Assembly (NCBI GenBank): GCA_965202735.1 | Contig: OZ241844.1 | Span: forward strand, 4,216,001 to 4,280,000 | Source of the DNA: HK1 sp965202735 | GTDB taxonomy: Bacteria; Pseudomonadota; Gammaproteobacteria; HK1 | Length of the DNA: 64,000 bases | Direction: 5' to 3' | Part shown: positions 17,276-25,113 of the stretch, piece by piece | Layout of the letters: every line of letters begins with the position of its first letter | Position numbering within the stretch: position 1 is the stretch's first letter | Made by a program: the position numbers and the translations under genes | The notes under the pieces: model-generated | Seen by the model: only the letters and a program-made list of their open reading frames with translations | The model's database searches: none | Told to the model about the DNA's origin: nothing

Positions 17276-17731
17276 CTCGCCCTCCCGCCCATCCCCCTTC
17301 AGCTCCACCACGTTGCCTTCCGGGTCGGTGATGTAGATGGACGGGCCGTACCCGCCGGCGCCGTAGCGGGTCTCGGGGGGGTCGAATGCGACGCCGTGCG
17401 CGCGCAGGTGAGCGGCGAGCGCCTCCCAGTCCGGGTCGTCGATGCGCAGGCAGAAGTGGGCCATGTTGGCGCGCGCGGCGTCGGGGGGTTCGGTCCCGCC
17501 GAGCGGGCTCCCGACCGGCACCAGGTCGATGAGCGCCGAGCCCGCCCGGAGCTGGTGGAGCCCGAGGTCGGGGAGCTCGCGCTCGAAGGTGCAGCCGAGC
17601 ACGTCGACGTAGAACGCCATCGTGGCGTCGAGGCGGACGCAGCGCAGCACCACGTGGTCGAGCCCGGCGATGTGGAGCGGTGGCGGGCCGCGGGGCTCTC
17701 CGGAAGTCCTGACGAGCGGCTCATCGGCCAT
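17261..17731 (-). CDS. VOC-superfamily protein (glyoxalase/dioxygenase fold)
   Basis: About 156 residues with the paired beta-alpha-beta-beta-beta fold: GLDHVVLRCVRLDATMAFY, VLGCTFERELPDLGLHQLR, then MAHFCLRIDDPDWEAL and IYITDPEGNVVELKG (metal glutamate). Substrate unknown. The ATG at 17731 and first 18 codons (MADEPLVRTSGEP...) lie inside a family C repeat, so the original start may have been lost and replaced. Upstream the frame stays open through the 15-bp minisatellite, which is not real coding. Confidence 0.7.
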   Translation of the reverse strand: MADEPLVRTSGEPRGPPPLHIAGLDHVVLRCVRLDATMAFYVDVLGCTFERELPDLGLHQLRAGSALIDLVPVGSPLGGTEPPDAARANMAHFCLRIDDPDWEALAAHLRAHGVAFDPPETRYGAGGYGPSIYITDPEGNVVELKGDGREGERQGQ

Positions 17732-18000
17732 TCGTACCGGGGACGCTCGTGCCGGGGACGCTCGTACCGGGGACGCTCGTACCGGGGACGCTCGTACCGG
17801 GGACGCTCGTACCGGGGACGCTCGTGCCGGGGACGCTCGCGCCGGGGATGCTTGCGCCGGGGTCATTCGCACCGGGAACGCTCGCGCCGGGGACTCTCGC
17901 ATCGGGGACGCTCGCACCGGGCCTTCGATGCCGGCGGATCGCCGGTCACCGTGCGGTCCTCCGGTCGGGCGGCCGGTGACCGCGACCTTCGAATGGTCAC
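17693..18000. repeat. Family C repeat split by a 15-bp minisatellite
   Basis: The family C left part (GGGCTCTCCGGAAGT..GACGAGCGG) is at 17693-17735 and the right part (TTCGATGCCGG .. GTGACCGCGACC) at about 17926-18000. Between them lie about 12.6 copies of the 15-mer CGTACCGGGGACGCT (17733-17921), the later copies diverged. Other family C copies: 19439-19570, 42893-43022, 44727-44835. Confidence 0.8.
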
Positions 18001-18049
18001 GCGGCGGGTCGGAGCGCATCGGTTCGCGGCCGGGGACGGTCGGGCCGGG

Positions 18050-18793
18050 TCAGCACTGCATGATGGTGCGCGAGTAGGCCTCGATGCCCATCACCACCGA
18101 GGTCGCGCCGGCGGGGCGCTGGACATGGCTCGTCCTGTGCTCCAGCGCGAGGCGGAACGCGAACTTCTCGAAGTAGGCGTCGTACATCTCGCCGCCGATG
18201 GTGCCGAGCGCGTACAGCGCCCCGGTCCGGGGCTCGGCCTGCAGCAGGATGGTGGCCAGCGGCTGCTTCGCCGGCCCGCCGAGCACCCGGGCGCCGTCGG
18301 CCGGGTCGTAGACGCTCTTCTCCGAGCAGCAGAAGATGACCCCGCTCCTCTCGTGCGCCCGGTCGCCGGAATCGAGGTAGCGCACCTTGCCGTGGCGGTA
18401 GCTGATGAAGCTCACGTCCCGGGCCGGATGGGTCATCCGGTGGGCGCAGATCGCGGCGAACGCGACGACGGAACGGCCTTCGCCCACCCCGCCGGGCCAG
18501 AAGTACGGGTCGCCCGTCCCGGTGGCCAGGGCGGCGGCGCGAACCGGGCGGCCGAGGTCGAGCAGGAAGCAGGGGGTCGTCGCGTAGGGGTAGTGGAAGA
18601 CGTAGGTGCGCCCGACGTCGAGTGCTCCGGCGGTGAGCGGGGCGCCGTCGTCGCCGACCAGCGCGGTGCGGTCGTAGAGCCGCGCGGTACCGCCCGCGGC
18701 GGCGAGCAGCGCGGAGTGCGCGCCCGCCGCCCCCGCCGCTGCGGCCGCGGCGCAGAGCTTGACGAAGCTGCGGCGTTCGACCGCTCGTTTCAT
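18050..18793 (-). CDS. Tat-exported Rieske-type iron-sulfur protein with an altered ligand
   Basis: A 247-residue protein with an RR-type leader (MKRAVERRSFVKLC, then an alanine-rich hydrophobic run), suggesting Tat export. A Rieske-like domain follows: box I CAHRMTH, box II CCSEKSVYDPADG, then ARVLGGPAKQPLA. Box I keeps Cys-x-His. In box II the CxxH histidine position is Lys (C-S-E-K), so an ordinary 2Fe-2S site looks incomplete. It lies next to DsbE (18824), transcribed in the same direction, so the two may form an operon for periplasmic redox chemistry. Confidence 0.65.
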   Translation of the reverse strand: MKRAVERRSFVKLCAAAAAAGAAGAHSALLAAAGGTARLYDRTALVGDDGAPLTAGALDVGRTYVFHYPYATTPCFLLDLGRPVRAAALATGTGDPYFWPGGVGEGRSVVAFAAICAHRMTHPARDVSFISYRHGKVRYLDSGDRAHERSGVIFCCSEKSVYDPADGARVLGGPAKQPLATILLQAEPRTGALYALGTIGGEMYDAYFEKFAFRLALEHRTSHVQRPAGATSVVMGIEAYSRTIMQC

Positions 18794-18823
18794 CGTGGTC
18801 CCGGGGTGGTCTCGGGGGCGGCC

Positions 18824-19402
18824 TCAGGAGCCTGCGCGCAGCCCGCGCACCAGTGGAAGGATGATCTCGTCCAGCACGCCGGGGGTCACGGGCCCGATGT
18901 GCTTGTACGCGATGTGGCCGTCGCGGTCGACGACGAACGTCTCGGGCACGCCGTAGACGCCCCAGTCGAGGCCGACGCGGCCGTCGAGGTCGGCGCCGAC
19001 CCGCGTATAGGGATCGCCGAGAGCGTCGAGCCAGGCGGCGGCGTCGGGGGGCGCGTCCTTGTAGTTGAGGCCGTGGACGGGGACCACGCCCTCGCGCTCC
19101 AGGGCCATGAGCAGCGGATGCTCGTCGCGGCAGGCGACGCACCACGAGGCGAAGACGTTGACGAGCGTGACCTCTCCGCGCAGGTCCCCGGACGAGAGCC
19201 CGAGCGTGCGCCCCTGCACCGGGTCCAGCGCGAACTCGGGGACCGGCTTGCCGATGAGCGGCGACGGGACCAGCGTCGGATCGCGGAACAGCCCCAGGTA
19301 CAGCAGCACCCCGATCCCGGCGAAGACGGCGATCGGCACCAGGAAGGGCCACAGGCGGCGGGGCGCGGCGGGTCCGGCCGCGCGGGCGAGCGTCTCGTCC
19401 AT
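18824..19402 (-). CDS. Thiol:disulfide interchange protein DsbE/CcmG-like
   Basis: 192 residues: one N-terminal membrane anchor (LWPFLVPIAVFAGIGVLLYL, about 17-36) and a periplasmic thioredoxin fold with active site ASWCVACRDEHP and the cis-proline region YGVPETFVVD. DsbE/CcmG reduces apocytochrome c cysteines before haem attachment. No other ccm genes are adjacent, so it is either displaced or serves the neighbouring Rieske-type protein. Confidence 0.85.
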   Translation of the reverse strand: MDETLARAAGPAAPRRLWPFLVPIAVFAGIGVLLYLGLFRDPTLVPSPLIGKPVPEFALDPVQGRTLGLSSGDLRGEVTLVNVFASWCVACRDEHPLLMALEREGVVPVHGLNYKDAPPDAAAWLDALGDPYTRVGADLDGRVGLDWGVYGVPETFVVDRDGHIAYKHIGPVTPGVLDEIILPLVRGLRAGS

Positions 19403-19438
19403 GGGGCCGATTCTAGCCGCAATTCTCGCCGCGGACGT

Positions 19439-19914
19439 GCGCGGGGCTCTCCGGAAGTCGTGACGAACGGTTCATCAGGCCCTCGGTCCGGGCCTTCGAT
19501 GCCGGAAGACCGCCCGTCACCGTGCGATCTTCCGGTCGGGCGGCCAGTGACCGCGACTTCTGAATGGTCCTGCGGACGTGCGCGGCGGGCGGGTCCGGTC
19601 CGAAGCGGCGGGGTATCATTCGCGCCCCGTGCGTTCGAGGATCGGCGCCCCCGCCGCAGGGGAGCGGGCCGCCATGCCTTCGCCGCCCGGCCCCCCTTCG
19701 AGTCGGGGCCGCCGCCGGGGAGCGGAGCGGTCCTTCGGCCGTGGTCCCGTGGTTCGCCGCGTAGCGCCTTCAAGCCGGGGCCGCCGCCGGGGAGGGGGGC
19801 GGCGGCCGGCCGGGGGCGGCGCTTCCGCCCGCTGCGCCGAATCCGCCGATGAACGCATCACTTCAGCCCCTTGTCCGAATCCCGACCCCTTCATCCAGCG
19901 AGGAGCCAGCCACC
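19439..19914. repeat. Family C repeat copy, then GC-rich non-coding DNA
   Basis: 19439-19570 is a full family C copy (GGGCTCTCCGGAAGTCGTGACG to CGCGACTTCTGAATGGTCC). 19571-19914 is very GC-rich with a duplicated CCGGGGCCGCCGCCGGGGAG block (near 19697 and 19778). No gene was recognised in it. Confidence 0.7.
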
Positions 19915-20550
19915 GTGATCGACCTCTACACCTGGAGCACCCCCAACGGCCGCAAGGTCTCCATCGCGCTCGAAGAGTTCGGGCTCGCGTACGAGACGCA
20001 CCCGGTCAACATCGGCGCCGACGAGCAGTTCCACCCCGACTTCCTGAAGATCTCCCCCAACAACAAGATCCCCGCCATCGTCGACCGGGACAACGGGCTG
20101 TCGCTGATGGAGTCCGGCGCGATCCTCGTCTACCTCGCGGAGAAGACCGGGCGGTTCATGCCGAGCGAGGGAGAAGGGCGCTGGCGGGTCCTGGAGTGGC
20201 TGATGTGGCAGATGGGCGGGGCCGGTCCCATGCTCGGCCAGGTGCACCACTTCGTGAAGTTCAATCCCGGCCGGAGCGAGTACGCGGAGCGGCGCTACCG
20301 CGACGAGGCGGACCGCCTCTACGGAGTGATGAACGAGCGTCTGGCGAGCCATCCGTACCTCGCCGGCGCGCAGTACAGCATCGCGGACATGGCGGCCTGG
20401 CCCTGGGTCTCGCGCTACGAGTGGCAGGAGATCGACTTCGCGGACTTTCCGAACGTCCGGCGCTGGTACGTCGAGATCGCGGGCCGACCCGCGGTGCAGC
20501 GGGGCTACCACGTGCCGCGCAGGACGAACGAGATCCCGGTCCCGGAGTGA
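19915..20550 (+). CDS. Glutathione S-transferase family protein (YfcG/YghU-like)
   Basis: 211 residues. The N-terminal thioredoxin-like half has IDLYTWSTPNGRKVSIALEE (Asn at the active position, as in Nu-class GSTs), PNNKIPAIVD and LMESGAILVYLAEK. The C-terminal helical half has YSIADMAAWPWVSRYEW. The Nu-class enzymes have disulfide-bond reductase/peroxidase activity. The GTG at 19915 follows CGAGGAGCC; an upstream ATG (19849) would add a leader unlike the family. Confidence 0.85.
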   Translation: MIDLYTWSTPNGRKVSIALEEFGLAYETHPVNIGADEQFHPDFLKISPNNKIPAIVDRDNGLSLMESGAILVYLAEKTGRFMPSEGEGRWRVLEWLMWQMGGAGPMLGQVHHFVKFNPGRSEYAERRYRDEADRLYGVMNERLASHPYLAGAQYSIADMAAWPWVSRYEWQEIDFADFPNVRRWYVEIAGRPAVQRGYHVPRRTNEIPVPE

Positions 20551-20967
20551 GCGCAGGCCCGTTCCGGAGAGCCGGCCGGGACAGTGGCCGGAACAGGGTT
20601 TCTGGCTGTACCCGGAGGGGGCCCTGCTCCTGCGGCAGCGATTCCCGCCAGCGCCCGGAGAGGCCGTACCGTGGCGGAATCGTGGTGCGGTTTCGACCTT
20701 CGGGGCGTCGAGTCGAGGGGATGTCAGGGGCCTGCTCCCGCCGGATGGAGCGCTCGATACGAGGCAAGGTCATTCTCGCCGGCGCCCTCGGGGCCGCCCG
20801 GAAGCCGCGGCCACCGGCCGCGGCCTTTGAACGGGCCCCGGACAACGCCGCCCCGGACTGGGCCCGCGACCCTTGAATGGTCCCGCACGGTGAAGCCCCC
20901 GCACGTCTCCGGCGGCAGCGTCTGGTTCCGTGTTCGGAGAAACGGCGCGGCGCGGCGAGACGGCTGG
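20551..20967. repeat. Composite of family B, A and C repeat fragments
   Basis: An inverted family A copy occupies about 20636-20742 (CAGCGATTCCCGCC to CTCCCGCC). It is flanked by inverted family B fragments (20605-20635 and 20735-20775) and followed by family C tail-like sequence ending CGCGACCCTTGAATGGTCCC near 20886. This looks like nested or recombined repeats; no gene was recognised. Confidence 0.6.
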
Positions 20968-22458
20968 ATGGACCCCGGTCCGCTGGCGGGGCTGCGAGGG
21001 CGGACCGGCGCGCTCCCCGACGAGCTGGTCGAAGTCTGCGTCGCCAGCGGCTTTCGCGAAGTCGAAGCGAGCCGGTTCTCGCGGGTCTTGTTCAATCGCG
21101 TTCGCGGAATCGTCGGTATCGAGCTCGCGCTTGGCGGAGAGGTGGCGCGGCTTGCGCCGACGACGATGATCGCCGCGAACCTCGGTTTCGAACGGGCGCT
21201 TGCGAAGTTCCTGGAGAGCCGCGGGGTCGATGCCGACGAGTTCCGCGCCCGCGGCCGCCTGCGAGCGTTCTCCGCCCGGCAGCTCCTGCTGCCCGGCGAC
21301 ACCGGACACCAGCCGGTGGAGCTGGTTCGCGGCTCGACCCCGGTCGACCCGACTCCGTCGGCGGACGAAGACCGCGCGGGTGATCTGGCGGCGGGTATCG
21401 GCCGGTGGATGACCGGCAACCTGTCGGCCGATGGAGCGCTCCCCTACAAGTACTGGCCGAGCCGGGGCGAGGAGTCGCCCGCCGACAACGCCATCCGCCG
21501 GTTTCTGGCCTCGCTGGCCCTGGCCCGTCTGGGAGAGCTGCACGCGAGCGCGTCGGTCCGCGACGCGGCGCGGCGGAACCTCCGCTTCAACCTGAGGCGC
21601 TACTTCCGCGACATCGGCAACGGGCGGGGGGCCATCGTCGAACGCGGGCAGGCGAAGCTCGGCGCCGCCGCCCTGGCCGGACTCGCGGTCCTGGAAAGCC
21701 CGGCGCGGGAGGAGTTTCACGAAGAGCTGCGCATGCTCGCGGCGGGAGTCGACTCGCTCGCGCATGACGGGCTCGGGTTCCGCACGTTCTTCTTCCCCCG
21801 CGAACGCGACGGCCAGAACTGGAACTTCTACTCCGGAGAGGCGTTGCTGTTCCGGGTCGAGGCGGTGCGCCGGGGACTCGCCGCCGTACCTTCCCTCGCG
21901 GGTTGCGCGGCGGCGTTCGAGCGCTGCCGCGCACGCCACCTGCGCGGGCGCAACCCGGCGTTCGTGCCGTGGCACACCCAGGCCTGTGCGTCGCTCTACG
22001 CGCAGACGGGCCGGCGCGAGTTCGCGGACTTCGTCTTCGAAATGAACGACTGGCTCCTGCCGATGCAGCAGTGGGAGGGGCTCGCGCCGGATCTGCGCGG
22101 ACGGTTCTACAATCCGCGCCGGCCCGACTTCGGGCCGCCGCACGCGGCCTCCACCGGTGCGTACCTGGAGGGGTTCGCCGATGCGGCGGCGCTTGCCCGC
22201 GCGGCCGGCGATCGGACCCGTGCCGATGCCTACGAGCGCGCCGTCGGCCGCGGACTCCGCTCGCTGCGGCAACTGCAGTTTCGCGACCGGTACGACACGT
22301 TCTACATCTCGAAACGGAGCCGCGTGCTGGGAGCGCTCCGGACGGAGGTCTACGACAACGCCATCCGCCTGGACTCCACCGCTCATGCGCTCGCGGCGGC
22401 CGTCAGGATCCTCCGGCCGATGGAATTCGGCGCCCGCCAGCCCGCGCCAGCGTCATGA
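20968..22458 (+). CDS. Probable (alpha/alpha)6-barrel protein, unknown function
   Basis: About 496 residues. The C-terminal two thirds read as paired helices with ALPYKYWPSRGEESPADNAI, then RDGQNWNFYSGEALLFRVEA, FVPWHTQACASLYAQTGRR and ASTGAYLEGFADAAALAR, resembling six-hairpin glycosidase or epimerase-type barrels. I do not recognise the exact family. The ATG at 20968 is uncertain: the frame stays open upstream (GTG at 20890) into repeats. It converges on the Asp/Asn hydroxylase-like gene, with stops overlapping by a few bases. Confidence 0.6.
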   Translation: MDPGPLAGLRGRTGALPDELVEVCVASGFREVEASRFSRVLFNRVRGIVGIELALGGEVARLAPTTMIAANLGFERALAKFLESRGVDADEFRARGRLRAFSARQLLLPGDTGHQPVELVRGSTPVDPTPSADEDRAGDLAAGIGRWMTGNLSADGALPYKYWPSRGEESPADNAIRRFLASLALARLGELHASASVRDAARRNLRFNLRRYFRDIGNGRGAIVERGQAKLGAAALAGLAVLESPAREEFHEELRMLAAGVDSLAHDGLGFRTFFFPRERDGQNWNFYSGEALLFRVEAVRRGLAAVPSLAGCAAAFERCRARHLRGRNPAFVPWHTQACASLYAQTGRREFADFVFEMNDWLLPMQQWEGLAPDLRGRFYNPRRPDFGPPHAASTGAYLEGFADAAALARAAGDRTRADAYERAVGRGLRSLRQLQFRDRYDTFYISKRSRVLGALRTEVYDNAIRLDSTAHALAAAVRILRPMEFGARQPAPAS

Positions 22459-23091
22459 CCGGGCGCCGCGGGCCATGCCGGCGCCCACCCTGCTTCGTCG
22501 TATCTTTCGGTCCGGGCTCTCCGGGGGAAGCACATGGAACCCGCGCCCCGGGGCGGGGAGGACATCGAATATCAGGTGCACGCGCGGCTCTCCGGAAAGG
22601 TTGTCCGCCCAGTGCCGTACCTTGTTGTTGAACGCCCACAGCTCTCCGCGGCGCATCACGACCCGTTCATCGCCGGCTGCCAGCGGGCTTCCTTCGGCAC
22701 TCTTCAGGACCAGATGGAAGCGATCCCTGATTCGATAGTAGGCGCCGGCATCCACATGCGGGAACACTCGGGCGCGTGGCGACAGGGCGACCAGGGCCGC
22801 GCGCCCGAGCAGGCCGCCCAGATCGCCGGCAACGCGCTCGCAATACGCCAGCGTGCGCGGGAACTTCCCCGCTGCCGGTGCGATTCGGCTCTCGTGGACA
22901 TCGTTCGCGTTCCCTGCGCCGGGCGGCAGCGGCTTCCTTGGAGCGCGAAGAAAGATGTTGCGCGTGTTGCGCTGGCAGCGGATCTTGCGCTGGCGGCTCG
23001 TGTCCGCAAGCCACATTTCGGGAGCCGCGTCCAGCTCCGCCAGCAACGGCTCGATGTCCACGCCCCGGGCGATGTTCGTGAAGTGCAGCAT
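22453..23091 (-). CDS. Aspartyl/asparaginyl beta-hydroxylase-family dioxygenase
   Basis: 212 residues with a double-stranded beta-helix 2OG-Fe(II) core: FPHVDAGAYYRIRDRFHLVL (first metal His/Asp), GDERVVMRRGELWAFNNKVR, HWADNLSGEPRVHLIFDVL (distal His, and Arg for 2-oxoglutarate). The family hydroxylates Asp/Asn side chains or related substrates; substrate unknown. The ATG at 23091 (MLHFTNIARGVDIE) is preferred over the longer frame, whose leader has no family character. Confidence 0.75.
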   Translation of the reverse strand: MLHFTNIARGVDIEPLLAELDAAPEMWLADTSRQRKIRCQRNTRNIFLRAPRKPLPPGAGNANDVHESRIAPAAGKFPRTLAYCERVAGDLGGLLGRAALVALSPRARVFPHVDAGAYYRIRDRFHLVLKSAEGSPLAAGDERVVMRRGELWAFNNKVRHWADNLSGEPRVHLIFDVLPAPGRGFHVLPPESPDRKIRRSRVGAGMARGARS

Positions 23092-23158
23092 CGGACTTGC
23101 GATTCCGGACCCTGACGGGAACCCGTGACTTGCGGAAGACCGGATTCGGTTCGGCCCG

Positions 23159-23407
23159 TCAGCTCGGGGTCCCGCCGCGCATGCACGCACGGGTCTGCTC
23201 CCGCATTGCCGCGTAGTCGCTCAACATTCCGACAATGGCCGAGTCTTCGGGCAGTTGCTCGATCTCGGCCGCCGCCCGCTCGCGAAACTCCGCCGGGTAG
23301 TGGGCAAGCGTCGGACAGGCTCCACCCGCGGCGGATTCAGAATCGACCGTCGCGCAGGCGGCCAGCAAGGTCGTCGCGGACAAGAGGAGGCCTGCTCGCC
23401 TTGCCAT
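23159..23407 (-). CDS. Small lipoprotein, possibly phage-lysis (Rz1/o-spanin) like
   Basis: 82 residues: a lipoprotein signal (MARRAGLLLSATTLLAAC, lipobox LAAC at residue 18) and a short mature part with CPTLAHYPAEFRERAAAEIE, LPEDSAIVGMLSDYAAM and REQTRACM. The mature part resembles small lipoproteins of some prophage lysis modules, but no other phage gene is near. It overlaps the 3' end of the membrane protein at 23337-23627 in another frame, as spanin genes often do. Function uncertain. Confidence 0.45.
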   Translation of the reverse strand: MARRAGLLLSATTLLAACATVDSESAAGGACPTLAHYPAEFRERAAAEIEQLPEDSAIVGMLSDYAAMREQTRACMRGGTPS

Positions 23408-23627
23408 CGCCGTCTCCGTCTCCGTCTCCGTCGCCGTCGCCGTCGCCGTCGCCATCGCCGTCGCCATCGCCATGCGCTTCCTGGTATTGATGAAACGGGA
23501 GCTTCAGGCTCAGGTGCTGGATCCCGCTTGCCATCAGAAGGAGCAACGTCATCAGCCCGCCACCCACGGTCAGCATCAATCGCCGCAGCAGGGTTGGCTG
23601 GTTCCTGGTGTTTGCATCCGGTGGCAT
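23337..23627 (-). CDS. Small membrane protein with Gly-Asp repeat tail
   Basis: 96 residues: a polar N-terminus, one membrane span (LMLTVGGGLMTLLLLMASGI, about residues 17-36), HLSLKLPFHQYQEAH, then a run of GD dipeptides encoded by the 6-bp repeat at 23405-23472, and a basic tail. The ATG at 23627 follows GAGGAC. Family not recognised. It overlaps the lipoprotein gene by 71 bases. Confidence 0.5.
   Translation of the reverse strand: MPPDANTRNQPTLLRRLMLTVGGGLMTLLLLMASGIQHLSLKLPFHQYQEAHGDGDGDGDGDGDGDGDGDGDGDGKASRPPLVRDDLAGRLRDGRF
23405..23472. repeat. 6-bp microsatellite (GTCGCC/GTCTCC) in two overlapping ORFs
   Basis: About eleven hexamers. They encode Gly-Asp repeats in the membrane protein; the lipoprotein start codon (23407) lies at the low-coordinate edge. 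Changes in copy number keep the frame of both. Confidence 0.85.
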
Positions 23628-23694
23628 GGCGATGTCCTCTCGAGGGTTCGGAAGTGCGTGAGCGGGCCGACGGTCCGGTGGACGGCGGGACGCG

Positions 23695-24072
23695 CTACTG
23701 GACCAGCGGCGTCTCCGCCGCCGCGATGTCGAAGCCGGAAATCCGGGCCTCTCCGGCAAGCAGTTGGACATACTGCCGGAAGGCGCGCCGCCAGGAGGCC
23801 TCTTTCAGATGGTCCGCCAAGGCTGATTCGTTCTCTCGATCATCTCCAATTGATTCAAGGGGTTACTTCCGTCGAGATTCCCTTCGTCCGGAATTCCCGC
23901 GAGCCGAAAAAGAGCCGTTTCATCAAGAGGTTACGCTTTCCGAGACGTTCATGGGCGCACGAGAACGAATTTGCCTTGGATGGTCCGCAACCCTTTCGAC
24001 GACCGCCTCGTAGGGCAGGGCACGCCCCGGTACGCGCTTGTCGACGCGCACGACATGGACGCCAGCGCGACG
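23695..24072 (-). pseudogene. Parvulin-type peptidyl-prolyl isomerase, C-terminal remnant split by a MITE
   Basis: Minus-strand 24068-23979 reads GVHVVRVDKRVPGRALPYEA and VVERVADH, the end of a PpiC/SurA-type parvulin domain. Removing the 161-bp insert (23818-23978) and one 10-bp duplicate joins it exactly to LKEASWRRAFRQYVQLLAGE and on to the stop at 23695. The N-terminal part is missing upstream, where unrelated sequence begins, so the gene was already damaged or cut twice. Confidence 0.7.
23818..23978. mobile_element. 161-bp MITE with ISAs1-like ends
   Basis: The ends are CAAGGCTGATTCGTTCTC and, read inward from 23978, CAAGGCAAATTCGTTCTC: 18 bp with two mismatches. It is flanked by a 10-bp target duplication, GATGGTCCGC (23808-23817 and 23979-23988). 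The ends match those of the ISAs1-type element at 34022-36160 (CAGGGCTAATTCGTTCT), which also makes a 10-bp duplication, so that transposase probably mobilised it. It has no coding capacity and is AT-richer than its surroundings. Confidence 0.85.
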
Positions 24073-24462
24073 AAGCCGCCAACACGAAGAAATAGTAGCT
24101 GGCGAAGCGCCAGACCTGAATGTTCCTGAGCGGTGCAAGCTGCTCCGCGGCGGGGACCGGCTTGCGGCCCGCGTGTTGCCGTGAAAGTACACTCGGGGAG
24201 AGTGTCCGAGCCTCCGGCAACCGCCGCGTCGACCGGCGTCATTGGCCAGTTGCCGGCGAGTCGGGAGGCACGTCCCCATGCGGGTCGAATGCCGCAAGGG
24301 CGCACGTCCGGTCCGTGGCGCCCCCGGGGCCGGGGGCGTCCCGCCCCTGCGAACGAGAGCGGGATGCCCTCGATACCGGGGTCTCCCGGGACCGGAGGCG
24401 AGGGAGCCCGCAGATCGGACGCACACCCGTGCCGGAGCGCGCCGCGGACTCGGCCGGGCGGC
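24073..24462. other. Non-coding stretch with a family D repeat
   Basis: 24073-24340 gives no recognisable gene, though minus-strand peptide NIQVWRFASYYFFVLAAS near 24080-24130 may be a fragment of a membrane protein. 24343-24432 is a family D repeat (GCGAACGAGAGCGGGATGCC .. CAGATCGGACGCACACC), similar to 38318-38412 and in part to 30888-30935. Confidence 0.5.
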
Positions 24463-24900
24463 TCATTCCGGAACGAACCGTGCCGCCTGGACGGGATGCG
24501 GCCGGGGTGGTCCGCCCGCGACGAGGCGAACTCTCGCGCCCTCCGGCGGCACGTTCCCGAGCCCGTCGATCCAGCCGAGCGCAAGGTTGTCGGCGCCATC
24601 GAGCGCGACGAGCGCAAGCCCCTCGCCGGCGGCGCCGCCGCCGAAGGGGAGGGTGCCGCCGCCGTTCGTGCCGGCCGCGATCCGCCCGGTGCCGGCAAGC
24701 GCCGTCCAGCGTACCGGACCGGCGCGCGAGCAGCAGCCGGGCCGGGGTGGAAACCAGGTCCGCCCGCAGTCCGGGCAGGTGGATGCGAGCGCGCGGCCTT
24801 GCGTCAGGCCTTCGAGGTAGGGCGCGAGCGCGCCGAACGAATGGGAGTACCGAAGGGTGATATCGACCGGTGAGGCCGCGGGTCGCCGTTCGTCTCTCAA
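24463..24900 (-). CDS. DUF35 OB-fold/zinc-ribbon protein, partner of the thiolase-like protein
   Basis: 145 residues. The N-terminal rubredoxin-like zinc ribbon keeps CPDCGRTWFPPRPGC, followed by an OB-fold (ALAGTGRIAAGT .. LALVALDGADNLALGWIDG). DUF35 proteins pair with thiolase-like partners as acyl-CoA binding or aldolase accessory subunits. The start looks like TTG at 24900 with GGAG eight bases upstream; no ATG fits. Two family B repeats separate it from the thiolase-like gene upstream in the same operon. Confidence 0.7.
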   Translation of the reverse strand: MRDERRPAASPVDITLRYSHSFGALAPYLEGLTQGRALASTCPDCGRTWFPPRPGCCSRAGPVRWTALAGTGRIAAGTNGGGTLPFGGGAAGEGLALVALDGADNLALGWIDGLGNVPPEGARVRLVAGGPPRPHPVQAARFVPE

Positions 24901-24935
24901 GGTTCGAGCTCCGCAGGGACGCTGACGAGAATCAT

Positions 24936-25085
24936 CCTGCCACGTGTCGAGCGCACCATTCCGCAGGAACGGGCCCTTCCGGGTGCGGCTGGGGCACCGG
25001 CGAGAATGACTTTGCCACGTATCGAGCGTGCCATCCGGCAGGAGCAGGGCCCCTCCGGGTACAGTCAGCAACCTTGCTTCGATCA
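24936..25085 (+). repeat. Two family B repeats inside the thiolase/DUF35 operon
   Basis: Partial copy about 24936-25000 and fuller copy about 25008-25085, both plus orientation, each starting near TTGCCACGTRTCGAGCG. They fill the whole gap between the two genes of the pair. Confidence 0.75.
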
Positions 25086-25113
25086 CCGCCCCAAGGCTCG
25101 GATTCCGTTCGGA

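Noticed and set aside
17733..17921. Regular 15-bp array as a CRISPR
   Set aside because: Units are contiguous with no spacers and diverge gradually; it is a minisatellite.
20584..20967. Upstream extension of the barrel protein as coding sequence
   Set aside because: The added residues come from nested family A/B/C repeats, not from a protein domain.
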